From Paenibacillus sp. P25 (GTDB taxonomy: Bacteria > Bacillota > Bacilli > Paenibacillales > NBRC-103111): a stretch of DNA of 64,000 bases. Positions 18,685-29,611 of this stretch are shown in pieces (the stretch's first letter is position 1; each line of letters starts with the position of its first letter). The notes beneath the pieces were generated by a model, which was not told where the DNA came from, did not search any database, and worked only from the letters and a program-made list of their open reading frames with translations. The position numbers and the translations under genes are program-made. The DNA is taken from positions 8,111,501 through 8,175,500 of the forward strand of contig CP085629.1 in the NCBI GenBank assembly GCA_024704175.1. The letters run 5' to 3'.

Positions 18685-18780
18685 CAGGGTAAAGTAGGAT
18701 AGAACTGCGGGATGGACTACATGGATAAAAGTAGGGAGTATCCCGAAGGGGGGCATGGCGAGACCATCCCCCATATTGAG

Positions 18781-18831
18781 CAAAGAAGCTTCCAAAACCA
18801 CGGTGAAGGTGGAAATGGAAGCTTCTTTGTT
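18781..18831. terminator. Bidirectional terminator between the GGDEF gene and nrdB
   Basis: CAAAGAAGCTTCC (18781-18793) and GGAAGCTTCTTTG (18816-18828) form a perfect stem with A/T-rich flanks on both sides, between convergent genes. Confidence 0.75.
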
Positions 18832-18861
18832 GTTGTATCTTCACTTATCCGCAGCGGCTTC

Positions 18862-19899
18862 TTACAGATCGTCCCAATTCAGGTTGGAGGACTTGCTGTA
18901 GTTGGTTACCTTTTGCTCGAAGAAGTCGGTTTTGATCGCGTTCATGTTGCTGAAGCTTTCCACCCATTTCATCGGATGGTCGACCACCTCGGGGTAGAGC
19001 ACGTCGAGTCCGAGCTTGCGCAAACGTTCGTTGGATAAGTACTTGATATACAAATCAATGATATCGTTGCTCAGGCCGTGTATGTTGTTGTTCGTAATGT
19101 ACTGGCCCCACTCGATTTCGTGCTGCACCGCCGTGCGCATCATATTCCGCAGATCTTCAACCAGCTCGTCGGTGAAAATCTCGGGGTTTTCCTTGCGGAT
19201 TTCGCGGAAAATATTTTGGAACAGCGCCAGGTGCGTCAGCTCGTCGCGTTGGATGTACTTGATCTCGGAAACCGTGCCGAGCATCTTGCCTTGACGTCCG
19301 AGCGCATAGAAGAAGCTGAAGCCGCTGTAGAAGTAAATGCCTTCCAGAATGTAATTCGCCATGATCGTGCGGATCAGGTTATCCGTCGACGGCTCCTCAA
19401 TGAATCTTTCATACAAATCCGTAATGAACCGGTTGCGCCGCAAGAGATGCTTGTCCTCGCGCCACTGGTTGTAAATGTCGTCGCGTACTTCCGCCGAGCA
19501 GACGCTGTCCAGAATATAGGAGTAGCTCTGGCTATGCACCGCTTCCTGGAACGTCTGCACCGTCAGGCAGAGATTCACTTCCGGCGCCGTAATGTACTCG
19601 TTGATGTTCGGCAAATTGGCCGTCTGCAGCGAGTCAAGGAAAATCAGGAAGCTGATGATCTTATCATAGCTCTGGCGCTCCTCCGGCGATAAGAACTTAT
19701 AATCCTTCGCATCCTGCGCGAGCGGAATTTCCTCGGGAATCCAGAAGTTGTTCATCATCGTCCGGTACATCTTGGTCGCCCAGTCGTACTTCACATTGTT
19801 CAGTTCGATCAGGTTGGTCGTGTTGCCGCCGATCATCCGGCGCTTGCCCCAATCCCGGTCGCCGTGCTCGTTAAAGAGCTTTTTCTTTTGCAGTTCCAT
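18862..19899 (-). CDS. nrdB: Ribonucleoside-diphosphate reductase beta subunit (NrdB)
   Basis: 345-residue radical-generating subunit of aerobic class I ribonucleotide reductase. Metal-site and radical region: FLIFLDSLQTANLP, TVQTFQEAVHSQSYSYIL (ligand Glu and His, then the radical Tyr position) and the later EIKYIQRDELTHLALF ligands. The C-terminal KSSNLNWDDL is the tail that docks to NrdA. The frame is intact. It lies downstream of nrdA with an unusually long 390-base gap. ATG is preceded by AGAAAGAAGGACGATTCG. Confidence 0.93.
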   Translation of the reverse strand: MELQKKKLFNEHGDRDWGKRRMIGGNTTNLIELNNVKYDWATKMYRTMMNNFWIPEEIPLAQDAKDYKFLSPEERQSYDKIISFLIFLDSLQTANLPNINEYITAPEVNLCLTVQTFQEAVHSQSYSYILDSVCSAEVRDDIYNQWREDKHLLRRNRFITDLYERFIEEPSTDNLIRTIMANYILEGIYFYSGFSFFYALGRQGKMLGTVSEIKYIQRDELTHLALFQNIFREIRKENPEIFTDELVEDLRNMMRTAVQHEIEWGQYITNNNIHGLSNDIIDLYIKYLSNERLRKLGLDVLYPEVVDHPMKWVESFSNMNAIKTDFFEQKVTNYSKSSNLNWDDL

Positions 19900-20289
19900 C
19901 GAATCGTCCTTCTTTCTCTCTTAGTTCCCGGCTTGACTGGCAGAGATAACGGTCTGTCAGACCCCTATTGCCTGGGAATTGTGCGGGAAGGGAAACAGCG
20001 AAGCAATTTTCCCACCCCGCACTTAATTTTTTTGCCCTTGTGTTGTTGTTGGAGCGCAGCAGCGAAGCGAACTGCCGATCAACAACCTCTGCGCCGCCCA
20101 AGCGTGTCCATGAAGCAGGCCCTTTGCTCACGCATAGGGCCTGCCTTCATTGGACGTAAGCGCCCCATTCCGCCAACGTTATCCTTTCCTATGCACACCG
20201 TCCCTCGGAGCACAGGTTTGCCGTTCCGGGGTCCAGGGGCCGGGGCCTCTGGGGTCCCCCTTCGAAAGGGGGATTTAGGGGGATGGAAA
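19900..20289 (-). other. 390-base non-coding gap between nrdA and nrdB
   Basis: nrdA and nrdB normally sit close together. Here the gap holds a hairpin CAGGCCCT/AGGGCCTG (about 20116-20143), a CCCCCTTTCG-type hairpin (about 20256-20276) and GC-rich direct stretches, but no convincing reading frame, tRNA or intron core. It may be the remnant of an inserted element or a processing/attenuation region that sets the NrdA:NrdB ratio. Confidence 0.4.
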
Positions 20290-22516
20290 TCACGCCGAAC
20301 AACTCACGCAATCCTCCACCTCAAGGCTCTTGTTGCGCACGTAGTATACGGTTTTGAGCCCATGCTTCCAAGCGACCATGTACAGCTCAAGGAACTCTTT
20401 CGCCGTCAGCTCCGGCGTAATATAAAGGTTGAACGACTGCGATTGGTCGATATGGCGCTGGCGTGCGCCGGCCGCCTTGATGCTCCAATGCTGGTCGATC
20501 CGGTGCGCTTCCTTGTAGAACCACATGGTCTCTTGGTTCAGGTTCGGCGCCGTTTGCGGGATGACCGCGTTCTTCTTCTCTTCGACGAAGAACTTGTTGA
20601 AGATCGGGTCGATGCCGGCCGTCGAACCGGCGATCAGCGAAGTGGACGCCGTCGGTGCGATGGCGAACATCCAGCCGTTGCGGACGCCGTGCTTGGCCAC
20701 TTCCGCTTTCAGCTCCTGCCATTCGGGGCTGTTGTAGCCGCGCGCCTCAAAGTAAGCGCCGGACTGCCATTCAGTCGCCTTCGAATGCGGGATACGCGCC
20801 TTTTTCCTTGGCGATTTCCATCGACGCTTTGATCGCGTAGTAGTTCATCCACTCGTAGATCTCGTCGGCCTTCTCCACATGCTCGTCGGATTCCCACTGG
20901 ATCTTCAGCTGCGCCAGCATTTGATGGTAGCCGCTGGAGCCGAGACCGACGGCGCGGTATTTCTTGTTCGTGATTTCCGCCTGCGGCACAGGGTAATAGT
21001 TCAGGTCGATGACATTATCCATCATCCGCATCTGGGTCGTCACGACGCGCTCGATATCCTCCCGGGTATAGACGCGTCCAAGGTTGGTCGAAGACAGGTT
21101 GCAGACGACGAAGTCGCCGCTCTTCAGCTGCGAGGTGATGATGCCGTCCTCGTGCTGCGTTTGAATGAGCTCGGTCGGGCTCATGTTCTGGCAGATTTCC
21201 GTACACAGGTTCGAGCAGTAGATCATGCCCTTATGCTTGTTCGGGTTCGCCCGGTTGACCGTATCGCGGAAGAACAGGAACGGCGTGCCGGTCTCGAAGG
21301 AGCTGGTCATGATCCGCTTCATGATGTCGATGGCCGGAATTTCTTCCTTGGAGAGCCGCTCGTCGTTCACGCAGTCCCAATAACGGCGTTCCCATTCCTC
21401 GCCGAAGGAATCCTCGATCGAGTAACCTTTGGCCTTGCGCACTTCGTGCGGATCGAACAGGTACCAAGTGCCGCGTTCTTCCACCGTCTTCATGAACAAA
21501 TCGGGAATACAAACACCCGGGAAAATGTCATGGGCCTTCATCCGGTCGTCTCCGTTGTTGGTCTTCAGGTTCAGGAAGTCGAGGATGTCTTTATGCCATA
21601 CGTCGAGGTATACCGCCACCGCACCGGAACGGACGCCGAGCTGGTCAACGGCGATCGCCGTATTATTGTAGTTTTTGATCCACGGCACAACGCCGCCGGC
21701 CACGCCTTTGAATCCGCGGATATTGGAGCCGCGGCTGCGCACTTTGCCTACGTAGATGCCCATACCGCCCCCGTGCTTGGAGACTTGAGCGAAGCTCTGG
21801 TCCACGTTGTAGATGCCCCACAAGTTGTCCGGCACCGTATCGATGAAGCAGCTGGACAGCTGATGCAGCGGCTTGCGGGCATTGGCCAGCGTAGGCGTCG
21901 CTACCGTCATTTCGAGGTTGCTGAGTACATCGTAGAATTGCTTCGCCCAGTGCAGCTTATCGTTTTCTTTCATGGCGAGGTGCATGGCCACACCCATGAA
22001 CAGCTCCTGCGGCGGCTCGAGCACTTCTTTATCCAGACCCCGGATGAGGTAGCGGTCGGACAGTGTCTTCAGCCCGATATAATTCAGAAGGTAATCGCGT
22101 TCCGGTTTGATGTATTCGCCAAGCTCCTGGATTTCACTCTTCGTATAATGCTCGAGTATGTATTTTCCATAAAGCCCCATATCCGTCAGGTACGTGATCA
22201 GCGAATAAAGATCGCCATAGCCGAAATGGCCGTATTTGCGGTTCAGACGCGCTTCTTTATATAAATCGTAGGTGAGCAGCTTCGCGGCCACATACTGCCA
22301 GTTCGGCTGTTCGACGCTTGTCTTCTCCACGGCAACCTGGATGAGCGACCGCTGAATCTCCTTGGTGGAGATCCCGTTACGGAACAAAGGCAGCAGCGCT
22401 GTCTCCAGCTCCAGCGGGTCGCATTCCGGGTAGGTCTCGCAGGCAAAGTCGATGACCTTCTTCATTTTTGAAAAAACAAGCTCTTCCTTCGTACCGTCTC
22501 TCTTGACGATGATCAT
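20290..22516 (-). CDS. nrdA: Ribonucleoside-diphosphate reductase alpha subunit (NrdA), one frame break
   Basis: Catalytic subunit, about 741 residues. An N-terminal ATP-cone (MIIVKRDGTKEELVFSKMKK) gives allosteric activity control. Catalytic Cys in LHQLSSCFIDTVPD, the FLNLKTNNGDD region, CSNLCTEICQN (with the active-site Cys), and the C-terminal EDCVSCSA redox pair CxxC follow. A frame change near 20772 joins AYPAFEGD to EWQSGAYFEARGY. Start ATG 22516 lies behind AAGGAGAGAAGCTGCAC. Preceded by tandem NrdR boxes. All catalytic motifs are present, so the break is probably a sequence error in an essential gene. Confidence 0.92.
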
Positions 22517-22744
22517 GTGCAGCTTCTCTCCTTCATTAGCGCTTCGCAATCGCAATAGCTATGTATGAAAGCATAAGCATACCGCCGCCCCGATGAAGCA
22601 GGCGACCGCATGCCGTTGTAAGCAAACGCCGGGAACCAAGCGTCCCCTAATCGGTTGATGTCGATCCATGGCGCCCCATGACGACAAGCCGTTCCCGCAG
22701 CGGCGGGACTTAGAGCCTTTCAACCGGCTTCGATATAACGAATT

Positions 22745-22792
22745 ACACAATATATCGTATTCGCTGGTTAATTGTCCCACAATATATAGTTG
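22745..22792 (-). promoter_or_regulatory. Tandem NrdR boxes upstream of nrdA
   Basis: Two palindromic boxes, ACACAATATATCGTAT (22745-22760) and CCACAATATATAGTTG (22777-22792), match the NrdR consensus ACACWATATATWGTGT with two or three mismatches each. They are spaced 32 bases start to start, the three-turn distance typical of NrdR pairs. They lie about 230 bases before the nrdA ATG, so the message would carry a long leader containing a GTCCCGC/GCGGGAAC hairpin. The rest of 22517-23042 holds no gene I can support; AAGCGG...CCGCTT (around 22938-22992) can pair just before copC. Confidence 0.8.
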
Positions 22793-23042
22793 TCTGAAAA
22801 GACGATAAGATGAATTTACCGCATCTGTTCCTGCCTGTCAATCTCTTATTTTTTCGACAACCGGCGTTCATAGATTCGTAAATGTTTGGACAAATAGACA
22901 TTTGGTCAGAACTGCTGCGGTATGCTACATTAATTCAAGCGGAAGGTTTACCCGGACATCAAGAGAGAACGAACCCCTGGTTTGCCGCTTAACCGGATGA
23001 CGGTGCGGTAACGGGAGAGGGGAAGAACAGGAGGCCGGTTTC

Positions 23043-24704
23043 ATGAAGCTCGCATCATTCATCAGATTACTCCGCTTTAAGCGGGGCATGCTGGCCATAG
23101 CATTCATTTTGCTGTTGGCGATGGCTTTGACGGGAGGAGGCGGAAGCGCATACGCGCACGCCAGCCTGGTCGAAGCAGTGCCGGTCTGCGGACGCGGAGC
23201 TTGCGGAATCGCCGCCGCAGATTGCTTTGACCTTCAGCGAAAGACTGGAGGAAGGACTGTATTGGATACGGGTGTTTGACGAAAATCAAAGGAAGGTGAC
23301 GGAGCAGGCCGCGACGATGAATCCGGAGCATACAGGTCTGATCTTGCATTCGCCGAAGCTGGACAAAGGCACCTATGTGGTGACCTATCATATCATCTCG
23401 TCGGACGGACACCCGATAGACGGAACCTATTTGTTCGCGGTAGGCGAGAGCCTGAAGCGACCGCAGGCAGGCGGGAAACAGCCGCAGCTCGAGCACCTGC
23501 ACCGGCAATCGGATCCGTTTCACCGCTTCGGGGTGAAGGATATCCTGCAGTTCGCTTCACGGATCGCTTTTTACTTATTCATGCTTACCTTCACGGGCTG
23601 GTCGCTGTGGTCCAGATGGTTTGCGGCGAAGACTTCCGCTCACGCCAAGGAGCCGCTTAAAGGCTGGGGAGAGCGGCTGCAGCAGGCTTATTTGATCGTA
23701 TACATCCTGTTCCTGATGGCCCATTTGCCCGATTTGATCGGAGACGGGGGGCGGATGCGCTGGTACAGCTCTTTACGGGAACGAGTGTCGGCTACGCCTG
23801 GGCGAGCGGCCTGCTGCTTGCACTGTTGTCCTTCGTTGTGCTCTACCGGTACGCGTGGCTGGATTATTTGTGGGCGGGAGCGGTGTGGCTGGCCAAAGCT
23901 TTCCTCGGCCACGCGGCAGCTTTTCAACCCGTTTCCGAGACGGTGACGCTGGACTGGCTGCATCTGTTCGCCTCCTCCGTCTGGGCCGGCGGCCTGCTTA
24001 TGATGCTCATCCTATGGCGCAAAGACCGGGAGCACGCCCTGCGGCTCTATCCGTCGTTCTCACTGGCGGCGCTTCTCAGCATTCTTCTGCTGGTCATTTC
24101 CGGCGTCTTATCGGTGCTGCTGTTCCTGCCAGATGTTCGCTATGTGACGGAAACCGCCTGGGGGAAGTGGTCGCTTGTCAAAATCGCGCTGGTCGTGCTC
24201 GTCATTCTCACGGCCTTCTTCATCCGGTACACCGTTGCCCGCAAACAAGCCGCTTCGGCCGGCAATTTAATCCGTACCGATACGCTTCTCATGGTGATGA
24301 TCGTCGGGATTGTCGGAATCTTTACGTATTTGACGCCTCTGCCTGCCAACGAGCCCTTAAACTGGCACGTGATGGGAGAGAAAATCCATATGACCGCCCA
24401 GATCAGTCCCAATGCGCCCGGAGTTAACGATTTCACCTTAAAAGTCTGGCTTCCTGAAAATCTCAAGCCGAAGCAGGTGGTGATGAAGCTCCATCAGGAA
24501 GGGGCCGGCGCCATCGCGCCGATCGAAGTGCCTTTAACGCCTTATGAAGATCAGGCCGCCGACGAATCGTACGGCATGAAGAAATACAGCTATAAAGCAC
24601 GGGGGCCTTATTTGCCCTATCCCGGCAAGTGGAAGCTGGAGATTCGGGTGCTGGACAGTAACGACGACGAGACGCCGTATGAAAAGGAGATCCAAATTTA
24701 CTAA
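23043..24704 (+). CDS. ycnJ: CopC-CopD copper resistance/uptake protein (YcnJ-like), two frame breaks
   Basis: About 550 residues. A signal peptide ends at AYAHASLVEAVP, where the first His of mature CopC binds copper. A CopC domain follows (TFSERLEEGLYWIRVFD, SSDGHPIDGTYLFAVG), then a CopD-type membrane part with about eight segments and the conserved DWLHLFASSVWAGGLLM, then a C-terminal extracellular YtkA-like domain (LPENLKPKQVVMKLHQ, PYPGKWKLEIRV). Breaks lie near 23187 and in the GGGGGG at about 23747-23752. This matches Bacillus YcnJ, a copper importer induced by copper limitation. The usual partners ycnI and ycnK are absent here. Start behind GGAGG. Confidence 0.85.
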
Positions 24705-24812
24705 TTTTCGCTCGGTTAAAATAGGTCTTAGAGCCTATTATTCTCTTGTGATATTGGGCCGATAGAATTAAAATGGACGTATAACCCCATCAAGAGGAAG
24801 CTGAGGATCAAC

Positions 24813-26559
24813 ATGAAAAACGGCAACGATCCCTGCCGCAATATGGCACAATACCGGGCGAGACTGCGGAATTGGGTGTTTCAACATTCCTCGCCTGCTG
24901 CGTTTATTGCTTGTTATGGTTGAAATTGAGCTTTTTCGCATCACGGTCTGCAAACTGTACGGGCTGTCGGTCGACCCGCTTGATTTCCTGGAAGCGTTGC
25001 TGGCGGTGCTCTGCATCACCCCTCTCCTCCAATCGGTCGTCAAGCGCAGCTCGCTGCACGTCTTCCGGACACTGACCGTGATGCTGCTTCTCATTTTTAT
25101 GCTTGAATTCATGGAGTTCGCCCGTCCGGTACCTTCTGCACCAACCGTTGGAATGGAGAGAAGGTCTTATCGACCTGATTTGTCTTTTCATTTTTGCCGG
25201 ACCCATTCTGTATTTTGTCGTTACGGATATCCGGCATCGGGATTTCACGGAGAAGCAACTGACATATTTGGCCTTCCACGATCTCTTAACCGGACTACCC
25301 AACCGCCAGATGTACCAGCAGTCGCTGACCAAAAAAATCCGCAGATCCAAAGCGACCGGGCGGCGGCTTGCCGTGCTGTTCATCGACCTGGACCGGTTCA
25401 AAAATATTAACGATACGTTCGGCCATGCCTTCGGGGACCAGTTCGCTGGTGGAAGCGGCCGAGAGGCTCAAGAATTTGCTGCGTCTCGAGGATCAGATCT
25501 CGCGTCAGGGCGGCGACGAATTTACGGTGCTCGTCGAAGCGGTTGATGAGCCTCAGGATGCCGAGAAGGTGGCGCAGAAAATCATTCACCTGCTGAGCCA
25601 GCCGTTCTTCATCGACGGGCATGAGCTTCGGGTGGGCTGCAGTATCGGCATAGCCTTGTACCCGCACGACGGGGAGGATGCCATTACGCTCATGAAGAAT
25701 GCGGACACCGCGATGTACCGGGCCAAAGAAGCCGGAAAGAACGGCTACCGGTTCTACATGGCGGAAATGAACGAAACGGTGATTCAGAAGCTGGTGATGG
25801 AGGAGTGGCTGAACAAAGCGCTGGAGCTCGGTGAATTCACGCTGTATTACCAGCCGCAGGTCGACATCTTCACGAACCGGATCAACGGGATGGAGGCGGT
25901 CGCTGCGCTGGAATCATCCGCGGCTCGGGTTCATCTCCCCGGGCGATTTCATTCCGCTTGCGGAAGAAACCGGGCTCATCATTCCGATCGGCGAGTGGGT
26001 GATCCGAACGGCCTGCCTTCAGAACAAAGCGTGGCGGCTCGAAGGACACCCGCCGCTGAAGATGGCGGTCAACATTTCGCCGATCCAGTTCCACCAGAAC
26101 AACTTCGTGGACATTGTGCTGGATGCGCTGGAGGAAAGCGGACTTGAGCCTGAGTATCTGGAGCTGGAGATTACCGAAGGCATTGCGATGTATCATGTCG
26201 ACCAGGTCATCCATAAGCTGCAGACGCTTCGCAGCCTGGGCGTACAGATCTCGATGGATGATTTCGGTACGGGCTATTCGTCCCTCAATTATTTGAAGCG
26301 GTTCCCCATCAACAAGCTGAAGATCGCTCAAGAATTCGTGAGGGACATCACGATCGACCCGGACGATGCGGCGATCGTACAAGCGATCATGGCGATGGCG
26401 CACAGCTTGAAGCTGAATGTCATTGCCGAGGGTGTCGAGACGCCGGAGCAGCTCGCTTTTCTGCTGAACGTCCGCTGCGAAGAGATTCAGGGATACATAT
26501 ACAGTAAACCGGTTCCGGCCCAGGAGTTTGTTCATCTGCTGGAGCGGATGCCGGCATAA
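24813..26559 (+). CDS. Membrane GGDEF-EAL protein, four frame breaks
   Basis: Cyclic di-GMP turnover protein of about 580 residues after joining pieces (breaks near 24885, 25125, 25440 and 25905). N-terminal membrane part (RLLRLLLVMVEIELFRI, FRTLTVMLLLIFMLEFMEF, LIDLICLFIFAGPILYFVV); GGDEF domain (HDLLTGLPNRQMY, active-site RQGGDEFTVLV, intact); EAL domain with the signature region GMEAVARWNHPRLGF, so EAV replaces EAL, then ITEGIAMY and SMDDFGTGYSSLNYL. The substrate and metal residues of the EAL half otherwise look complete (DDFGTGYSS, EGVET). The cyclase half looks active; the phosphodiesterase half could be active or regulatory. Start ATG 24813 behind GCTGAGGATCAAC is inferred. Confidence 0.85.
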
Positions 26560-26570
26560 CCATCGGGGGA

Positions 26571-26640
26571 TGCCAGGACAAACGGTCGCGCCGTCCTGTC
26601 CTGTCCTGTCTTGTCCTGTAATGGAGCGGCGCGTCCTTCC
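26571..26640. repeat. Dispersed hairpin repeat, copy 2 (rearranged)
   Basis: GGACAAACGG, CGCCGTCCTGTCC, then CTGTCC/TTGTCC tandem pentamer-like steps and GGCGCGTCC. It shares AAACGG, CGCCGTCC and GCGCGT with the copy at 56993-57043, with an expanded CTGTC middle. Confidence 0.45.
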
Positions 26641-26645
26641 ACAGG

Positions 26646-26692
26646 CAAAAAAACGTCCGTACCGGCCATAAGGCCCGGCGGACGTTTTCTAT
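26646..26692. terminator. Bidirectional terminator between the EAL gene and the MFS gene
   Basis: AAAACGTCCG and CGGACGTTTT arms around a CCGGCC/GGCCCGG inner stem, A run on one side and T run on the other, between convergent genes. Confidence 0.8.
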
Positions 26693-26725
26693 TTTTGCCT
26701 AAGCGGAGAGCCGGGGAAGGAGGGG

Positions 26726-27936
26726 TTACATCGGGGCTCCGCCGGACGGGGCCTGCCCCCGGGACGAAGCGGGAGAAGAGATGCGGCCTTCCGCCGCTTC
26801 CGCAGTGCGGTAGGAGAAGTAGAAGAGCAGGCGGGATGCGGCGATCACGACAAAGCAGACCCCAGATCGGCAGGAATGCCGTTAAAGCGCCCGCCACCAG
26901 CGCCCCTAGGCCGTTGCCCGCATTCATTACCAGCTGGAAATCGGAGAAGTAGGCCATCTCCTTCTTATGGCCCGTTGCGTCTTTCATCATGATCGTGTTC
27001 GAGGCGACCTCATGCACCGCAAGGCAAACCCCGAGCCAGCTTTGGATCAAGAGGAGCGGCGGGTACGCGTGGATCCAGCCGTAGGGGACCACTGCAACGG
27101 CCATCCCGATGACAGCGGCGCCGTACACCTTGAACAGCCCGAAGCGCTCCATAGCACGCCGCGCGAGCGGCAAAGACCAGGGTGGAAACGATGCCGGAGA
27201 CAACGACGAAGTACGCGATTTGCGAATTGCTTAAATTCAGCACGTTGACGTGGTATATGACGAACAGCGGAGCTACCATAGCGATGCCGGCATTGTTAAG
27301 TCCCATCCACCACGTCTTCCGGTCGCATTCCCGGAAAGGGGCGACCCATTGTAAACGGATCGGCTGTTTGTCTTTCGGAGCCAGCTCGGCGATCAGCGCC
27401 ATCCCTGTGAAGGTGGCCGCACAGCCGATGAGCATTGAGATCACATAGTTCTTCGGGAACATCCACTGGTACGCGTCCAGGAATTGGCCGATTGCGAAGC
27501 CCCCGAGCGTGGCGATGACAATGCCGATCATTTTATTGTTGCTGAAGATGCGCGGGAATGCCGCCGGTTCGACCCAGCGGCGCAGGATGGCGGGTCGCTG
27601 CGCTCCCGTCACCATGACGGCGACGGCGTTGATCGACCAGAAGAACAGCAGGTACGGGATCGGATGCGGCAAAGCAGGACGCACAAGGCCATAGAGAGGA
27701 AGGCAAATTGGCGGATGTACCCGCTGACCAGGAAAACGCCTCTCGTTACCGGCGTACCGCCGCGTGAGGAACGCAAGCGAGAGGGCGCAGAACAGAGGAG
27801 GCAGGGAGTTGGAGAGCGCAATCTCGAAATTGCTGGCGCCCAGCCGGGCAATGAGTACCTGTAAAAAAGTAAAAAAACTGACGCTTTTTATATTTTGCAG
27901 GGCGGCGTCCAAATAAATCCGGGTCGACAGCTTCAA
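26726..27936 (-). CDS. Major facilitator superfamily transporter, several frame breaks
   Basis: About 400 residues with repeated hydrophobic segments (NKMIGIVIATLGGFAIGQFL, VISMLIGCAATFTGMALIAEL, AGIAMVAPLFVIYHVNVLNL, VYGAAVIGMAVAVVPYGWIHAYPPLL). Frame changes near 26868, 27165 and two around 27675-27745 scramble the reading; joined pieces give a continuous 12-segment profile ending FVVIAASRLLFYFSYRTAEAAEG and a stop at 26726. Start is probably TTG 27936 behind AAAGGTC. Substrate unknown; the long SxxPxxFCALSLAFLTRRYAG start resembles uncharacterised Bacillales efflux-type MFS proteins. Confidence 0.75.
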
Positions 27937-28137
27937 GTGGGTTCAGACCTTTCTGCAGCGGAGTTATGCGGGTTCACGATTAGCATACCTCGGCCTTTTC
28001 GGCATTCCCATGGACACACCGACCGAAAAACATGGATTTTCTTGCCTCTGGCTGCGCTCTTTAAGGTTAGATTAATTTTTCTCAGCGCGAAATGAGTTAT
28101 ACTTAGACAAAAATGAACAGAGAGAGGTGACCGGCGC

Positions 28138-28663
28138 ATGAACCAATGGAAACGATGGATGAAGGAATGGGTGCCGACGGTAGCGATTGCCGTGATCGTC
28201 AGCTTCACCTTTAACACGTATATCGCACAGGGCATGATGATCCCCTCAGGGTCGATGTCTGCCTACGATTCAGCTGAACGATAAAGTACTCGTAGAAAAA
28301 ATGGTCGGACTGACCGATTTCAAATTCGGCGACATCGTCGTGTTCTATCCGCCGCTGCCCGGGCATGAGAACGAGCGCTACATCAAACGGCTGATCGGGC
28401 TTCCCGGCGATACGATCGAAATTAAAGACGGAGCCTTGTACCGCAACGGGCAAAAGGTGGACGAACCCTATGTGAAGGAGCCGATGAATTATACCTACGG
28501 GCCTGTCACGGTACCGGCGAATCAATATTTTTTCCTCGGGGACAACCGGAATGAGAGCCTGGATTCCCATATGTGGCCGACGCCGTTCGTGGACAAGAGC
28601 AAGATCGTCGGGAAGGCGATGTTCCGCTACTATCCTTTTGGCAGCATTGGGGGGCTTAATTAA
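28138..28663 (+). CDS. lepB: Signal peptidase I, one frame break
   Basis: About 174 residues. An N-terminal membrane anchor (WVPTVAIAVIVSFTFNTYI) precedes catalytic Ser in MMIPSGSM and catalytic Lys in YIKRLIGLPGD; the C-terminal box is FFLGDNRNESLDSHMWP. It removes signal peptides from exported proteins at the outer face of the membrane. A surplus base near 28260 splits PSGSM from LPTIQLNDKVLVEKM. ATG 28138 follows GAGAGGTGACCGGCGC. The gene length and motif spacing are standard for the Gram-positive SipS type. Confidence 0.92.
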
Positions 28664-28667
28664 AAAG

Positions 28668-28895
28668 ATGACGGATGGGCGGACGACGATCACGATTTAC
28701 GGCAAAGTAGCCTATGATGTGGAGAATGCGGAATGGGTGATGTGGGTGGACGACCGTTTTGTGCCGATGGAAGGGCTCTATGCGGGAATTAACGGAGAAC
28801 TGCGGCGCCGCGGCCTCCCTCCCCTCAAGGTCGGGGATGAAATATCGCTCGAGGTGAAGCGTTCCTCTGGACAAGAGAAAGGGAACGCTATATAA
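28668..28895 (+). CDS. 75-residue small protein of unknown function
   Basis: Starts MTDGRTTITIYGKVAYDVEN four bases after the lepB stop, with a weak ribosome site, so it is probably translated with lepB. Soluble, with beta-strand-like alternation and one possible turn (GLPPLKVGDEISLEV). I do not recognise it. Confidence 0.55.
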   Translation: MTDGRTTITIYGKVAYDVENAEWVMWVDDRFVPMEGLYAGINGELRRRGLPPLKVGDEISLEVKRSSGQEKGNAI

Positions 28896-28907
28896 TTTGC
28901 TTAAGAC

Positions 28908-28978
28908 GCGGGTGTAGTTCAATGGTAGAACTCCAGCTTCCCAAGCTGGTGGCGTGGGTTCGATTCCCATCACCCGCT
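28908..28978 (+). tRNA. tRNA-Gly (anticodon CCC)
   Basis: Acceptor GCGGGTG (28908-28914) pairs with CACCCGC (28971-28977), discriminator T. Anticodon stem CCAGC/GCTGG holds the loop TTCCCAA, giving anticodon CCC. T arm GTGGG-TTCGATT-CCCAT is canonical. CCA is not encoded. 71 bases. Confidence 0.95.
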
Positions 28979-29085
28979 TAAGCGAAAGCATAGTCCGCAA
29001 GAAAACAGGTTGCTTCGTCAGCCTGTTTTTTTGTTTTGAGAATGTAACTTTGCAGCGACCAACCAAACGGATAGAGGTGAAGGGC

Positions 29086-29605
29086 ATGGACGCCCGGCAG
29101 ATTACGATCAGAGCATTGAAATACGGGAACGTGCCTCATTATGAGTGGAATACGACCCTTCTGGAGCTGACGGATTCCCATATCTTCGTACTGGGGGAAC
29201 GGGGCCGCAAGCTGACGCATCATACGAAAGGCAAGGAATTTATCGTAGAGCACCGGACCATTGAGTTTTTTTCGTTCGATTCCTGGTTTACGGTCAGCGC
29301 CGATATGGCGGACGGGGGAGATCCGGCAGTATTACTGCAATATTAACGAGCCGGCCGTTCTGAAGGATAGTCTTGTTTCCTTTGTCGATCTGGATTTGGA
29401 TTTGGTCTACCGGGGCGGGGAATGGAAGGTTGTAGATGAAGACGAGTTCGAGGCGAACCGTGTAAAATTCCGTTACCCCGACGAGCTTGCGAAGCGGGCG
29501 AGACTGGAGCTGGAGCGGCTGCAGCTGCGCGTGAAGGAAGGGCGGTTTCCTTTTGACGGGACACTGAACCGCTTCATGCCGCTTATGGATGGAGAGGGGC
29601 GGTGA
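29086..29605 (+). CDS. DUF402 protein (Ntdp/YgaC-like nucleoside tri- and diphosphatase), one frame break
   Basis: About 173 residues. It shows the DUF402 pattern TIEFFSFDSWFTVSADM, then YYCNINEPAVLKD, then SFVDLDLDLVYRGGEWKVVDEDEFE, with the acidic cluster that binds divalent metal in this family. Known members hydrolyse nucleoside tri- and diphosphates. The frame changes in the GGGGG at about 29318-29322, joining MADGG to EIRQYYCNI. ATG 29086 is behind GAGGTGAAGGGC. Confidence 0.82.
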
Positions 29606-29611
29606 CGGACG

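Noticed and set aside
19900..20289. A group I or II intron or HEG between nrdA and nrdB
   Set aside because: No intron core, homing endonuclease motif or reading frame could be recognised; only hairpins.
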